Source: DAOUJI01 sp965197415 (GTDB lineage: Bacteria > Chloroflexota > Dehalococcoidia > Lucifugimonadales > JAGWBF01). From it: a DNA stretch of 64,000 nucleotides. The notes beneath the pieces are model-generated. The model searched no databases and had not been told where the DNA came from. It saw nothing but the letters and a program-made list of their open reading frames with translations. Position numbers and translations under genes: made by a program. Below, one piece after another: positions 23,627 through 31,035 of this stretch (the first letter of the stretch is position 1; the number at the start of each line of letters is the position of its first letter). The stretch spans positions 868,001 through 932,000 of the forward strand of contig OZ240207.1 in NCBI GenBank assembly GCA_965197415.1, written 5' to 3'.

Positions 23627-24103
23627 ATGAAAGCAAAGGAAGGCGTGGTGGACCGCCTGAACAACATTCTCACTATCGAATTGACGGCAATCAACCAATA
23701 TTTTGTTCAAGCGGAGATGTGCAAAAACTGGGGCTTTGAACGCTTGTACAGCAAGTTCCGCGAGATCAGCACTGACGAGATGAAGGACACCGAACATCTC
23801 ATCAGGCACATCCTCTACCTGGAGGGACTGCCCAACCTCCAGCGGATGAACCAGGTGATGGTAGGGGAATCCGTACAGGAAGACTTGGAGCTGAACCTCC
23901 AATCGGAACAGAACGCCGTCAAGGTCGTGACGGAAGCCATCACCCATTGCGCCCAGGTGGGAGACTACACAACCCGGGGCATGTTGGAAGAGATGGTCCG
24001 GTCCGAGGAGGAGCACGTGGACTGGCTTGAGACCCAGCTGGAAACCGTCAACCAAATCGGCATCGAGCTATACCTGAACCAGCAAATCAAGAACGAGGAC
24101 TAG
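23627..24103 (+). CDS. bfr: Bacterioferritin
   Basis: A 158-residue bacterioferritin, family-typical in length. It stores iron as a mineral inside a 24-subunit shell. Using E. coli numbering, ferroxidase ligands Glu18, Glu51, Glu94, Glu127 and His130 are present, as is the haem-ligand Met52 in TDEMKD. The sixth ferroxidase ligand, His54, is Asp here, with a His three residues later. The signature NWGFERLY and LEGLPNLQ segments are intact. The preceding Bfd-like gene is the natural electron donor. Start ATG follows AAGGAG by six bases. Confidence 0.94.
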   Translation: MKAKEGVVDRLNNILTIELTAINQYFVQAEMCKNWGFERLYSKFREISTDEMKDTEHLIRHILYLEGLPNLQRMNQVMVGESVQEDLELNLQSEQNAVKVVTEAITHCAQVGDYTTRGMLEEMVRSEEEHVDWLETQLETVNQIGIELYLNQQIKNED

Positions 24104-24254
24104 CTCCTCTCAACCTCCGTCTTTCGGGCGCAGGCCGAAATCCAGGTGAGTACGGAGGCACGAACGCTTCACGTCCACGCCCGTTCCTATGAGTAGGGTG
24201 ATTTATCCTCTGCCAGCCGCCTTCGAAGGGATTTATTTCCTTCCCTTCTGACCC

Positions 24255-24282
24255 TTGCTAAGGTCTGGTTAAAATGTATACT
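24255..24282 (+). promoter_or_regulatory. Promoter of the small accessory operon
   Basis: TTGCTA (24255-24260), 16 bases, then TATACT (24277-24282) lie 40 bases before the first small reading frame. The surrounding DNA is more A+T rich than the neighbouring genes. Confidence 0.5.
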
Positions 24283-24321
24283 AACCAAAACTTTTAGCAT
24301 ATGCTCTACCTAGTTTGGCAT

Positions 24322-24469
24322 ATGGAAATGGATAAGTCCGTCGCCAGGCTACGCCCTCATAGCGGCTATCATAGTAGTACCACCCGCTATGATCCTGTGG
24401 GGAGCTTACGAGAGTTACCGGATGCGTAACCTCCTTGACAGGGTTAAGAGTGAGGAAGGCTTCAAATGA
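24322..24469 (+). pseudogene. Frameshifted single-helix membrane protein
   Basis: ATG 24322 begins MEMDKSVA and then leaves frame; dropping one A in GCCAGGC (about 24346) continues as GYALIAAIIVVPPAMILWGAYESYRMRN to the stop at 24467-24469, a 48-residue protein with one membrane helix and a charged tail. The helix is too good to be chance. The length of 148 bases is one over a multiple of three. It overlaps the next small frame by ATGA, typical of an operon. Confidence 0.45.
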
Positions 24470-24719
24470 ACGAACGCATGAGGAACCTAGCTGCGTCGGG
24501 ACAATCATCATCGCTATCGTTGCTGTCCTGTCCGTGCTGTGGGCCGTGATAGGCTCCACAGTGAGTTCTCTCCGGGATGAAGTCCGACGCTCGAGGAATG
24601 ACATAGAGCGCCTTCATCAGGACACCCTACAGGGATTCGACAACTCCTCCCAAGAGACAAGGTCGATACTTCCAGAGTATGAGCACACAGAAAGCGGAGT
24701 TAAGGTACCTCTGCGATGA
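24466..24719 (+). pseudogene. Frameshifted single-helix protein with coiled-coil tail
   Basis: ATG 24466 begins MNERMRNLAASG; one missing base near 24502 would lead into TIIIAIVAVLSVLWAVIGS, a membrane helix, followed by a charged helical tail (LRDEVRRSRNDIERLHQD) and stop at 24717-24719. The length is one base short of a multiple of three. Alternatively a shorter in-frame form could start at GTG 24450 or TTG 24435 and be intact. It overlaps the following gene by four bases. Confidence 0.45.
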
Positions 24720-25240
24720 TAATGACCGACCAAACCAAGATACGTATTAGTCGAGAGATTCTGTCGGACGGTCCTGGCTACACAGTGTATCCTGCCGGTC
24801 GGCACATTAGAAACGGTGTAGACATAACCAAGCGACACATGGGTAAGTACGTTGAGGGAGTCTATATCCCTACGTCTCCCGAGTGGGAGCCTCCAACCTA
24901 CCTCGTGGGTAAGCAGTGGCACATCGTCAACGAGAAGGGCAACCGAGTTGGCTTGAAAGCGTACATCCCCCTACCAGACAGACGACATTTCTACAGCAAG
25001 GAACATCAGAGGCTCATAGGAGAGTACCGAGAGAGGCACCGACAGGATTCCAGACCACCCTTTGAAGTGTTCCTCAAGGGACATCCCAACATAGTCCTCT
25101 TTCGTTGGCCTCCTTGGAAGCGACGGCCTAGAGGACATGCCCTGCTCATGCGTGTCGATACTAGACGCTGGTGGAAGCGACTACTCAGGAAAAGGTCGCC
25201 CTGCTCTGACGAGGGTATAAATCAGAACGGGGCGACGTGA
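24716..25240 (+). CDS. Unknown protein, N-terminal domain shared with a second copy in the window
   Basis: A 174-residue protein of unknown function. Residues 6-100 share clear sequence with the protein at 32683-33162: TKIRISREILS, then TKRHMG, PTSPEWEPP.YL, VNE.GN.VGLKAYIP.P. The C-terminal part differs and is very basic with Trp residues (RWPPWKRRPRG, RRWWKRLLRKR), suggesting RNA, DNA or membrane-surface contact. There are no membrane helices. It overlaps the preceding small frame by ATGA; ATG 24722 is an alternative start. The region is more A+T rich than its neighbours, consistent with transfer. Confidence 0.65.
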   Translation: MIMTDQTKIRISREILSDGPGYTVYPAGRHIRNGVDITKRHMGKYVEGVYIPTSPEWEPPTYLVGKQWHIVNEKGNRVGLKAYIPLPDRRHFYSKEHQRLIGEYRERHRQDSRPPFEVFLKGHPNIVLFRWPPWKRRPRGHALLMRVDTRRWWKRLLRKRSPCSDEGINQNGAT

Positions 25241-25460
25241 AAGGAGGGAACCCATGCAACGGTTCCCAACTTTATGATACTCCACCAGGATACAGTCGTT
25301 AACGGTGAGTGAGCGTCGAGACTCTCTGTAACTCACCATCACACCCAAAGAGTTTGGTGACTCAATGGTCGGACTCTCCTAGGCAGTGATACTAACTTCG
25401 AAGTAAGGTCACCTCGACAACCCCGTTCCGTTGCTGCGGACTCGGGAATGGGAGGCCTAG
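25240..25460 (+). other. Intergenic stretch with orphan ribosome site
   Basis: A perfect AAAGGAGG (25240-25247) stands six bases before ATG 25254, but the frame is only seven codons (MQRFPTL, stop 25275-25277). A stem GGTGAGT (25304-25310) / ACTCACC (25331-25337) follows. It could be a leader peptide, or the remains of a gene lost after the accessory operon. Confidence 0.35.
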
Positions 25461-25934
25461 ATGGTCCCTATCTCTCCATATCGGATTGAAAAAGGCGCCA
25501 GCGGCGGCGCCCGCCTGGTGGTCCGGGTAAAAAACACCGACAAGTATTTCGTTGTGCGAATCAAGATGGAACAAGCCAAGCTGCTGGCCGCGGATATGCA
25601 CGGCCTTTCCGACGACCTGTCAAGCCACCATCACACAACGGCCTCTCTGGCCCAAGCGTTGAATGCGGACATCGTAGGCATAATTCTCAAGGACACCGGC
25701 AACGGCGCAGTACATGGTGTCATGCGCATCCAAGAGAAGTACGATGTCGTCGACGCCGAGGTGGATGTGGCCGCCGGCGTCTCTCTGGCCATCCACCTGG
25801 GAATCCCCTTATACATGGACAGTTCGTTCATGTCCAAGGTGAAGCGATCAGCCAACGCGGCTGACGATTCGGTCCCGTCAGCGTTCCGGGAAGCTATTGA
25901 GTCGTTGGAGACCTGGCTGCCGGAGGAAACTTAG
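25461..25934 (+). CDS. Bifunctional nuclease (BFN/DUF151) family protein
   Basis: A 157-residue protein with the BFN domain: FVVRIKMEQAKLLAADMHGLSDDLSSHHHTTASLAQALNADIVGIILKD, then VDAEVDVAAGVSLAIHLGIPLYMD, which corresponds to the iDaRpSDAiaLA..PI segment of the family. The family is named for combined DNase and RNase activity in plant and mycobacterial members; function in this organism is unproven. The usual Arg-Pro-Ser-Asp signature is altered to Asp-Val-Ala-Ala, so activity is doubtful. The last 14 residues recur as a fragment at 26683-26730. Confidence 0.75.
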   Translation: MVPISPYRIEKGASGGARLVVRVKNTDKYFVVRIKMEQAKLLAADMHGLSDDLSSHHHTTASLAQALNADIVGIILKDTGNGAVHGVMRIQEKYDVVDAEVDVAAGVSLAIHLGIPLYMDSSFMSKVKRSANAADDSVPSAFREAIESLETWLPEET

Positions 25935-25954
25935 CCAAGGCTCCTTACAGTTCG

Positions 25955-26105
25955 CTATTGTCCGGCCACGCGCAGCAGGTATCCTGTGTGCACCGTGGGC
26001 ATGAAGCTAGTCACCAGCTCGTTTGACTCGCACAGGGACATCCCCATCTCGTGCAGCCAGTCTTCAGGAGTCCCAGTCACGTCGGCGTTCTCTGCGCTAT
26101 AGGCG
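25955..26105 (-). pseudogene. C-terminal remnant of an unidentified gene
   Basis: On the minus strand a frame without a start codon reads ENADVTGTPEDWLHEMG and CESNELVTSFMPTVHTGYLL, ending in a TAG at 25955. It has the look of the end of an enzyme but begins just after a stop codon near 26108. I take it as a leftover tail of a deleted gene; a short start at the internal ATG (MGMSL) is possible but would give only about 30 residues. Confidence 0.35.
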
Positions 26106-26117
26106 TTTCACTGATTC

Positions 26118-26501
26118 CTAGCTAGGCAGGCGGACAATGGCCTCCACTTCGACCACCAACTCTGGTCTCACTAGGGAGGATACACCGACAGTGGAGCTGG
26201 CCGGAGGGTCCTTAGGCCATGTCTCCGACCGCACCTTGTTGTACGCGGGATAGTCGTCCATGTTGGTCAGGAAGCCAGTTATCTTGCAGACATCTTCCAT
26301 GCGCCCGCCAGCAGCCTCGATAACCGCGCGGATGTTGGCCATCACCTGACGGGACTGGTCCTCGGCGCTCTCGGCCACATTGCCGTTGGCATCCGCGCCC
26401 ACGTGGCCCGAAACGTACAATATGTCGCCGACGCGTATCCCGGGGGACAAATTGGGGTTCGGGGTTACTCCGGGGGGAATTATGGGTTGCCGTTCAGGCA
26501 T
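26118..26501 (-). CDS. RidA family (YjgF/YER057c/UK114) protein
   Basis: A 127-residue RidA-type protein. RidA proteins form trimers and hydrolyse reactive enamine/imine intermediates from pyridoxal-phosphate enzymes. Family motifs are NPNLSPGIRVGDILYVSGHVG, MANIRAVIEAAGG, KITGFLTNMDDYPAYN and the C-terminal RPELVVEVEAIVRLP, with the conserved Arg and Glu. AAGGAG precedes the ATG by seven bases. It is a lone minus-strand gene. Confidence 0.9.
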   Translation of the reverse strand: MPERQPIIPPGVTPNPNLSPGIRVGDILYVSGHVGADANGNVAESAEDQSRQVMANIRAVIEAAGGRMEDVCKITGFLTNMDDYPAYNKVRSETWPKDPPASSTVGVSSLVRPELVVEVEAIVRLPS

Positions 26502-26682
26502 GACTGTCTCCTTTTCATCTCGAATTTGCGTACGGGTTACAAAGGCCGGAAGATCTCTAATTTCTCTGCACTCTCGTGGTCCCCTCCTGGTCTGCGGTTA
26601 CGCTGTTGCCACTCAGGCCGGCCACAAGCCGTCACAGTGGCGCCTTCGCGGTGTCCGTAGATACAACCCTTACGCCCTCCAG
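26502..26682. other. Intergenic stretch next to a gene fragment
   Basis: I see no gene. The plus-strand frame is open here and leads into the duplicated nuclease tail, but the translated sequence has no family resemblance, so the duplicated part appears to be only the last 14-15 codons. Confidence 0.4.
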
Positions 26683-26730
26683 CGGGAAGCCATCGAGTCG
26701 CTTGAGACCTGGCTGCCGGAGGAGCCCTGA
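26683..26730 (+). pseudogene. Duplicated 3' end of the BFN gene
   Basis: This fragment encodes REAIESLETWLPEEP followed by TGA and matches the end of the bifunctional nuclease gene (REAIESLETWLPEET, stop at 25932-25934) almost residue for residue, with several silent base differences. It implies a past duplication or an insertion that separated a former gene from its tail. The fragment also forms part of a terminator-like hairpin. Confidence 0.6.
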
Positions 26731-26742
26731 TCAGGGGCTCCT
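26720..26742. terminator. Hairpin downstream of the YceI gene
   Basis: AGGAGCCC (26720-26727) pairs with GGGCTCCT (26735-26742) around TGATCAG. It lies five bases beyond the minus-strand YceI stop and could terminate that transcript. No T-tract is present. Confidence 0.45.
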
Positions 26743-26746
26743 AGAA

Positions 26747-27553
26747 CTAGGACTTCGGCGTAACGGCAAGCAGGACTTCCACGCTCACCTCGTCGGTCAC
26801 CACCACAAATCCCAAATTCGGCGCCGTCATGCCGAACTCTTCCCAGACAAAGCTGGTCCGTCCCAGAATGTATATGACGTCGCCGTCGTCTCTCGCCTCC
26901 ACGTCGAAGCTTACAGGCGCCTGCACTCCTCGTATTTCTAGCTGACCCGTTATTTGGGTCGTGACCTCTTCGCCTTCGGTGAACCCGTCAGGCAGCTGGC
27001 CCGCGTCGTCCAAGGTGAAAACCGCGATGGGATGGTTGGGGAACATCCGCTCCCGGATATACTGGTCGCGCCGGGGCTGGTCGCTTTGTAGCTGATGGAG
27101 GTCTATCTCTATCACAGAGGGACGCCCGTCGAAATGCACCTCCCCAGTTAGCCCATTGGTAGACACCACGGCGTCGTTAGGGAGAGGAAGACGCGCCAGC
27201 TTTTCTTCCACGGTGAAAGTGGCCTTCGACCCCTCTCCAATGATGAACGTGACCCCTTCAACCTGACCTGTCTCCCGTCCAGTGTCTACCGGAGCCTGCG
27301 TTGGTTCGGGCGGCGCTGGCTTGTCAGTCGGGCGTACCGTTGCGGTCGGCGGCGCCTCGGTTGCCGGTTGCTCAGCCGTTGGAGTCGGTACGGGTGCAGA
27401 CGTAGCGGTGGCTGAAGGCTCTGTGGGGCGTTCCGTAGGCGGGGGTGTGGACGTGGCGGACGAGCCGCCGCATGACATGGCTACAACGGCCAGAAACACG
27501 GCCATCACTGCGCTCAAACTTATCCACATCGGGAGCCGAATCGTGTTACCCAT
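26747..27553 (-). CDS. YceI-domain lipoprotein with Thr/Pro stalk
   Basis: A 268-residue lipoprotein. The signal ends in the lipobox VVAMSCGG (Cys about 28). A stalk of about 65 residues rich in Pro, Thr, Ala and Glu follows, then a YceI domain (residues about 95-265): EKLARLPLPNDAVVSTNGLTGEVHFD, FTLDD, TGQLEIRGV, TSFVWEEFGM. YceI domains form lipocalin-like barrels that bind long isoprenoids. The stalk-and-lipid anchor is typical of Gram-positive-like envelopes. The start overlaps the end of the upstream membrane-protein gene by eight bases, implying co-transcription. Confidence 0.87.
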   Translation of the reverse strand: MGNTIRLPMWISLSAVMAVFLAVVAMSCGGSSATSTPPPTERPTEPSATATSAPVPTPTAEQPATEAPPTATVRPTDKPAPPEPTQAPVDTGRETGQVEGVTFIIGEGSKATFTVEEKLARLPLPNDAVVSTNGLTGEVHFDGRPSVIEIDLHQLQSDQPRRDQYIRERMFPNHPIAVFTLDDAGQLPDGFTEGEEVTTQITGQLEIRGVQAPVSFDVEARDDGDVIYILGRTSFVWEEFGMTAPNLGFVVVTDEVSVEVLLAVTPKS

Positions 27554-28103
27554 AAGACCTTCCTAGCCTCTCTTGAGGATATCGAGTGGGGCTGAGAACT
27601 ACAATATCAGGATACTCGGGACTCCTCCCCAAGTCGGGATGGTAGGTCCTCGGAGGAAGCTCAAGCCTGCCGCTCTCCTGGTCCCCCTGGCCGGCCAACG
27701 GGATCCCCACTGCCAGGGCAATCACGGCCGCAACAGCCGCCAGCTGCCAGCGACCGGCCAAGGACCTCCTGGCCAGCAAGACCGTCAGAACGCCCGTTAC
27801 CGGAAAGACGATGGCCGCCAACGGCAATGCAAAGCTGATGAAGTTGTCTAACTGGCTCTCTCCGGCCACACAAATTAGGGCGACAACCGCAAAGGCCGCC
27901 GTCCATAGCCCGGCAAATATGAGCAGACCCCTCCGCTTGGCGGAGGCTCCTCTCCACAACAACCCGGCGGCCACGCCACCCGCCAGAGCCGCCAACGTCA
28001 CGGTAGCGCTATTGAACAACGCGTCGTCAGGAGACCGCAGCGGCAGGGAGACCAGGGCCGCCGCAACAGCCGAAATCGATCCGGCGACGATGCCCGCCGT
28101 CAT
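27546..28103 (-). CDS. Multi-pass membrane protein of unknown function
   Basis: A 185-residue protein with five predicted helices, for example AGIVAGSISAVAAALVSLPL, VTLAALAGGVAAGLLW, LLIFAGLWTAAFAVVALICV, FISFALPLAAIVFPVTGVLTVLL and LAAVAAVIALAVGIPLA. The soluble tail ends LGRSPEYPDIVVLSPTRYP. GGGGGAG six bases before ATG 28103 supports that start over 28148. No family is recognised. It overlaps the YceI lipoprotein gene, which may point to a shared envelope role. Confidence 0.7.
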   Translation of the reverse strand: MTAGIVAGSISAVAAALVSLPLRSPDDALFNSATVTLAALAGGVAAGLLWRGASAKRRGLLIFAGLWTAAFAVVALICVAGESQLDNFISFALPLAAIVFPVTGVLTVLLARRSLAGRWQLAAVAAVIALAVGIPLAGQGDQESGRLELPPRTYHPDLGRSPEYPDIVVLSPTRYPQERLGRSYG

Positions 28104-28411
28104 ATCTCCCCCTGATCCCGCATGGCACCATCCATTCTGTACGCCCACCTACGCTGGACGTCGGTCCGCAGGCAAGATAGCGGTCGACTGTGAAGAAAGT
28201 ATATATGGGACACGTTTAAGTATACTCTCTGGAGAGCGTCCACAATGGGTCTGATTCGCTGCGGCTGACGTGGTCCGGCGTCTATGGCGGGCGTGGCCCT
28301 TCTGTGAGCCAGGTTGACAGCCAACTCATTTTTTGATGGAATCGAAAGCGGCGATATGCCGCCGGTCCATGACGATTGGATCGCTCAAAATCAGGCGTAG
28401 AGGTTTGAAAT
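28104..28411. other. Divergent intergenic region
   Basis: This region separates a minus-strand membrane gene from a plus-strand BNR-repeat gene and must hold promoters for both. An A+T-rich patch at 28195-28225 contains two AGTATA/TATACT-type hexamers, but no full promoter can be called with confidence. I see no gene. Confidence 0.4.
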
Positions 28412-29416
28412 ATGACAACGGAAGCGGCGACCACAGAACCTACGGTTTATGCCGGTTCGGGCACCGGCGGACTGTTCCGCAAGCGGCCCGGGGAGACCCA
28501 TTGGGAGGAACTGACCAACGGGCTTCCCGAGAACCCAGAAGTCCGGGCAATAGAAATCCATCCGCTCCAGCCTGACGTGGTCTTTGCCGGGACCAACGAC
28601 GGCGTATACCGCAGCGGCAGCAAGGGAGACCACTGGAGGCGGATGAACATGCCTGTCACCGGCAGCCAGGTATGGTCAATGATGTTCCGCCCTCACCGAC
28701 CCAACGTGATGTACGCCGGAATGGCCCCTGCCCAGATATTCCGCACCCAGGACGGCGGCGACAGTTGGGAGCCTCTGCCCATCCGGCTGGGAAACGACGT
28801 GGTGACCATGTCATTCCCGACCCGGGTCATCGCAATGGCCGCAGACCCGACCAACCCCGACGAGATGTACGCCGCCCTGGAAGTGGGCGGAGTGACCCGC
28901 ACGTTGGACGGCGGTCAGACTTGGGAACCCATCAACAAGGGCATAGCGGAAGGCGGACCCGACCGGCTGGACCTTCACGGAGTCCAGGTCAGCTCTGCCC
29001 AGCCCGGAGTGCCCTACATCAGCGCCCGTGAAGGCATGTTCCGCGGGTTGGACCGCGGCGAGTCCTGGCAGCCTATCGACATCTCCGACCGCTCTCCTAT
29101 CACCTACACCCGTGACCTGCTGCTCTCTCCCCATGACCCCAGGACCATCTACGTGACTCTGGGAGCAAAAGCCATCAGCGACATAGGCGCCCTGTGGCGA
29201 AGCCCTGACCTGGGAGAGACCTGGGAACGAGTCGACCACGGCCTGGAGGTCCCCTCCACGATGATGGCGGTCGCCATAAACAACCGCCGCCCCAACCAGA
29301 TATATTGCGCCACCCGGGACGGCCAGGTGTACGGCTCGTTGGACAACGGAGACTCGTGGCAAGAGTATCCCTTGCCTGAGAAGGCACAACAGATCTACGC
29401 GCTGGCAGTCGGCTAA
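28412..29416 (+). CDS. BNR/Asp-box repeat beta-propeller protein
   Basis: A 334-residue protein made of Asp-box repeats: DGGDSWEPL, DGGQTWEPI, DRGESWQPI, DLGETWERV and DNGDSWQEY, each ending a propeller blade. Similar proteins are called sialidase-like or VPS10/HCF136-like. The repeats give a fold but not a function; the catalytic Arg triad of true sialidases was not seen. There is no signal peptide, so it appears cytoplasmic, which is unusual for this fold. Confidence 0.85.
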   Translation: MTTEAATTEPTVYAGSGTGGLFRKRPGETHWEELTNGLPENPEVRAIEIHPLQPDVVFAGTNDGVYRSGSKGDHWRRMNMPVTGSQVWSMMFRPHRPNVMYAGMAPAQIFRTQDGGDSWEPLPIRLGNDVVTMSFPTRVIAMAADPTNPDEMYAALEVGGVTRTLDGGQTWEPINKGIAEGGPDRLDLHGVQVSSAQPGVPYISAREGMFRGLDRGESWQPIDISDRSPITYTRDLLLSPHDPRTIYVTLGAKAISDIGALWRSPDLGETWERVDHGLEVPSTMMAVAINNRRPNQIYCATRDGQVYGSLDNGDSWQEYPLPEKAQQIYALAVG

Positions 29417-29438
29417 GCGTCAGGAGAAATCTTCCTTC

Positions 29439-29467
29439 TGGTTGACTGCGGCGCCGAGAAGTATAAT
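29439..29467 (+). promoter_or_regulatory. Promoter of the HNH gene
   Basis: A perfect TATAAT at 29462-29467 lies six bases before ATG 29474, which leaves no room for a leader or ribosome site. The best -35 at 17-base spacing is TGGTTG (29439-29444); TTGACT at 29442 has only 14. The gene is probably read from a leaderless message. Confidence 0.6.
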
Positions 29468-29473
29468 AGGTCA

Positions 29474-29986
29474 ATGCTGAACGCGCCTGTTCTGGTGATC
29501 AACCTGAACTACGAGCCCATTAACGTGTGCAACGTTAAACGGGCCGTAATTCTTATCGGAAAGGGCAAGGCCGAGTTGCTGGTCAACGGGCGGGGCGAAA
29601 TTCGAACTCAGCGCACAACCTTCCCCATACCGTCAGTCATACGCCTGGTGAACCTGGTGCGGAGGCCCTTCGCCAAGAGGAAGCTCTCCAAGAAAGAGGT
29701 CTTCCTCAGGGACCGGCACACCTGCCAGTATTGCGGCGCGCAGCCTAAAGAACTGACCCTGGACCACGTAGTGCCCAGGCGACAGGGCGGCGACAACTCA
29801 TGGGAGAACGTGGCCGCGGCGTGCATACCCTGCAACCGCAGAAAGGCCGGGCGGACTCCTGTGGAAGCGGGCATGAACCTGGCGAAGCGGCCAAGAGAGC
29901 CCTACGCCAACCCCTACTACGTGCTCCATAACAGGGCCATTCTGGACGAGTGGCGCACGTTCCTGCCCTGGATGGACTTGCCTTAG
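29474..29986 (+). CDS. HNH endonuclease
   Basis: A 170-residue HNH nuclease. Residues 1-75 form the N-terminal region common to this group (PVLVINLNYEPINVCNVKRAVILI). The HNH core has zinc Cys pairs CQYC and CIPC around LTLDHVVPRRQGGDNSWENVAAA, with catalytic His and Asn. Such stand-alone HNH proteins are frequent in Actinobacteriota and Chloroflexota chromosomes; their natural role is unclear. The stop overlaps the convergent holB stop by four bases. The -10 box abuts the ATG. Confidence 0.9.
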   Translation: MLNAPVLVINLNYEPINVCNVKRAVILIGKGKAELLVNGRGEIRTQRTTFPIPSVIRLVNLVRRPFAKRKLSKKEVFLRDRHTCQYCGAQPKELTLDHVVPRRQGGDNSWENVAAACIPCNRRKAGRTPVEAGMNLAKRPREPYANPYYVLHNRAILDEWRTFLPWMDLP

Positions 29987-31032
29987 ACCCTGGCTCCTGC
30001 GCCAGGCATGGCGAGCATCATCGCTTCCAAGGCAAGGCGTGCGTTGACGTTGCGCTCAAGAGACTCCATCGTCTCCAAGAGAGTCCTAATGAAGCCCGAA
30101 ATCTGGCTCGTGGAATAGCCGGCGGCGGCCCTGGTCAAGCTCTCCATCCAGTCCACGTTGACCACGTCCGCCGCTCTGTCGTCCCCCGTTTCCGAGACAA
30201 CCAGCATATCCCTCCACCACCTCAGCCAGAAGCCCAGCACGTCCAAGGCCTCAGTCCTGTTCCGATAGAACTGGCTGGATAAATCCGACGCGTAAGCGAA
30301 ACGGTCTTCCAACGTAGCGTCTAAAAGCTCGGAGATGCGGGTCAACTCGTCCCGGCGGGACTCCATAACGGAAGCGTCGCCGTGGGCCTCAAGCGCCCAG
30401 CCCAGCCTGCCCATGGAGAGTTTGGCCAGCAACTGGGCTTCTTCTTCCTCGATCTCGAAGTCCGCAGTCAGCGAGGCCACGACCTGGGCTGCAGCCATTG
30501 GCTTGAACTCCAGGGTGCGGCACCGTGACCGTATGGTGGCCAGTATCCCATCTTCCCAGTGGGTCGTGAGAATCAGCACGACCTGTTCGGGAGGCTCTTC
30601 CAGCGTCTTGAGAAGAGCATTGGAGGCCTCTTCACTCAGACGGTGGGCATCTTCAAAGACAATTACTCGTGTGCGGCCCTCGGCGGGAGTTAGGCTGGTC
30701 AGACGCTGTATGTCTCGGACGTCTCCAATGCCGATTTCAGTCCGGGTGCGGCGCCCCTCGGAGCCGCCCGTGGCATCGACCTGAGGGGCGGAGGTCCCCA
30801 GGACCACAACGTCGGCGTGCTGACCTGAAGCAATGCGGATGCACTGTGAACATTCATTGCAGGGAGCGTTGGGAGGGTCGGTGCAGTTGACGGCTTGGGC
30901 CATGTCTAAGGCCAACGTGAGTTTGCCGGTCTGGGGCGGACCTACTATCAGGTACGCGTGGGCGTAGACACCCTGTCGTATGCTCTGGTCAAGCTGATGG
31001 ACTAGCCCGTCCTGCCCCTTAACCCGCCACAT
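29983..31032 (-). CDS. holB: DNA polymerase III delta-prime subunit
   Basis: A 349-residue clamp-loader subunit. It shows the degenerate Walker A GPPQTGKLTL, the zinc-binding Cys cluster of about 50-70 (CTDPPNAPCNECSQC), the DEAH-like VFEDAHRLSEEASNALLKTLEEPP and the SRC motif IRSRC, which holds the Arg finger acting on neighbouring subunits. The C-terminal third is the all-helical collar domain. It follows lysA by three bases on the same strand. Delta-prime opens and loads the sliding clamp during replication. Confidence 0.92.
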   Translation of the reverse strand: MWRVKGQDGLVHQLDQSIRQGVYAHAYLIVGPPQTGKLTLALDMAQAVNCTDPPNAPCNECSQCIRIASGQHADVVVLGTSAPQVDATGGSEGRRTRTEIGIGDVRDIQRLTSLTPAEGRTRVIVFEDAHRLSEEASNALLKTLEEPPEQVVLILTTHWEDGILATIRSRCRTLEFKPMAAAQVVASLTADFEIEEEEAQLLAKLSMGRLGWALEAHGDASVMESRRDELTRISELLDATLEDRFAYASDLSSQFYRNRTEALDVLGFWLRWWRDMLVVSETGDDRAADVVNVDWMESLTRAAAGYSTSQISGFIRTLLETMESLERNVNARLALEAMMLAMPGAGARV

Positions 31033-31035
31033 GAG

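Noticed and set aside
27282..27566. Plus-strand Gly/Val-rich frame
   Set aside because: Antisense of the Thr/Pro stalk of the YceI lipoprotein.
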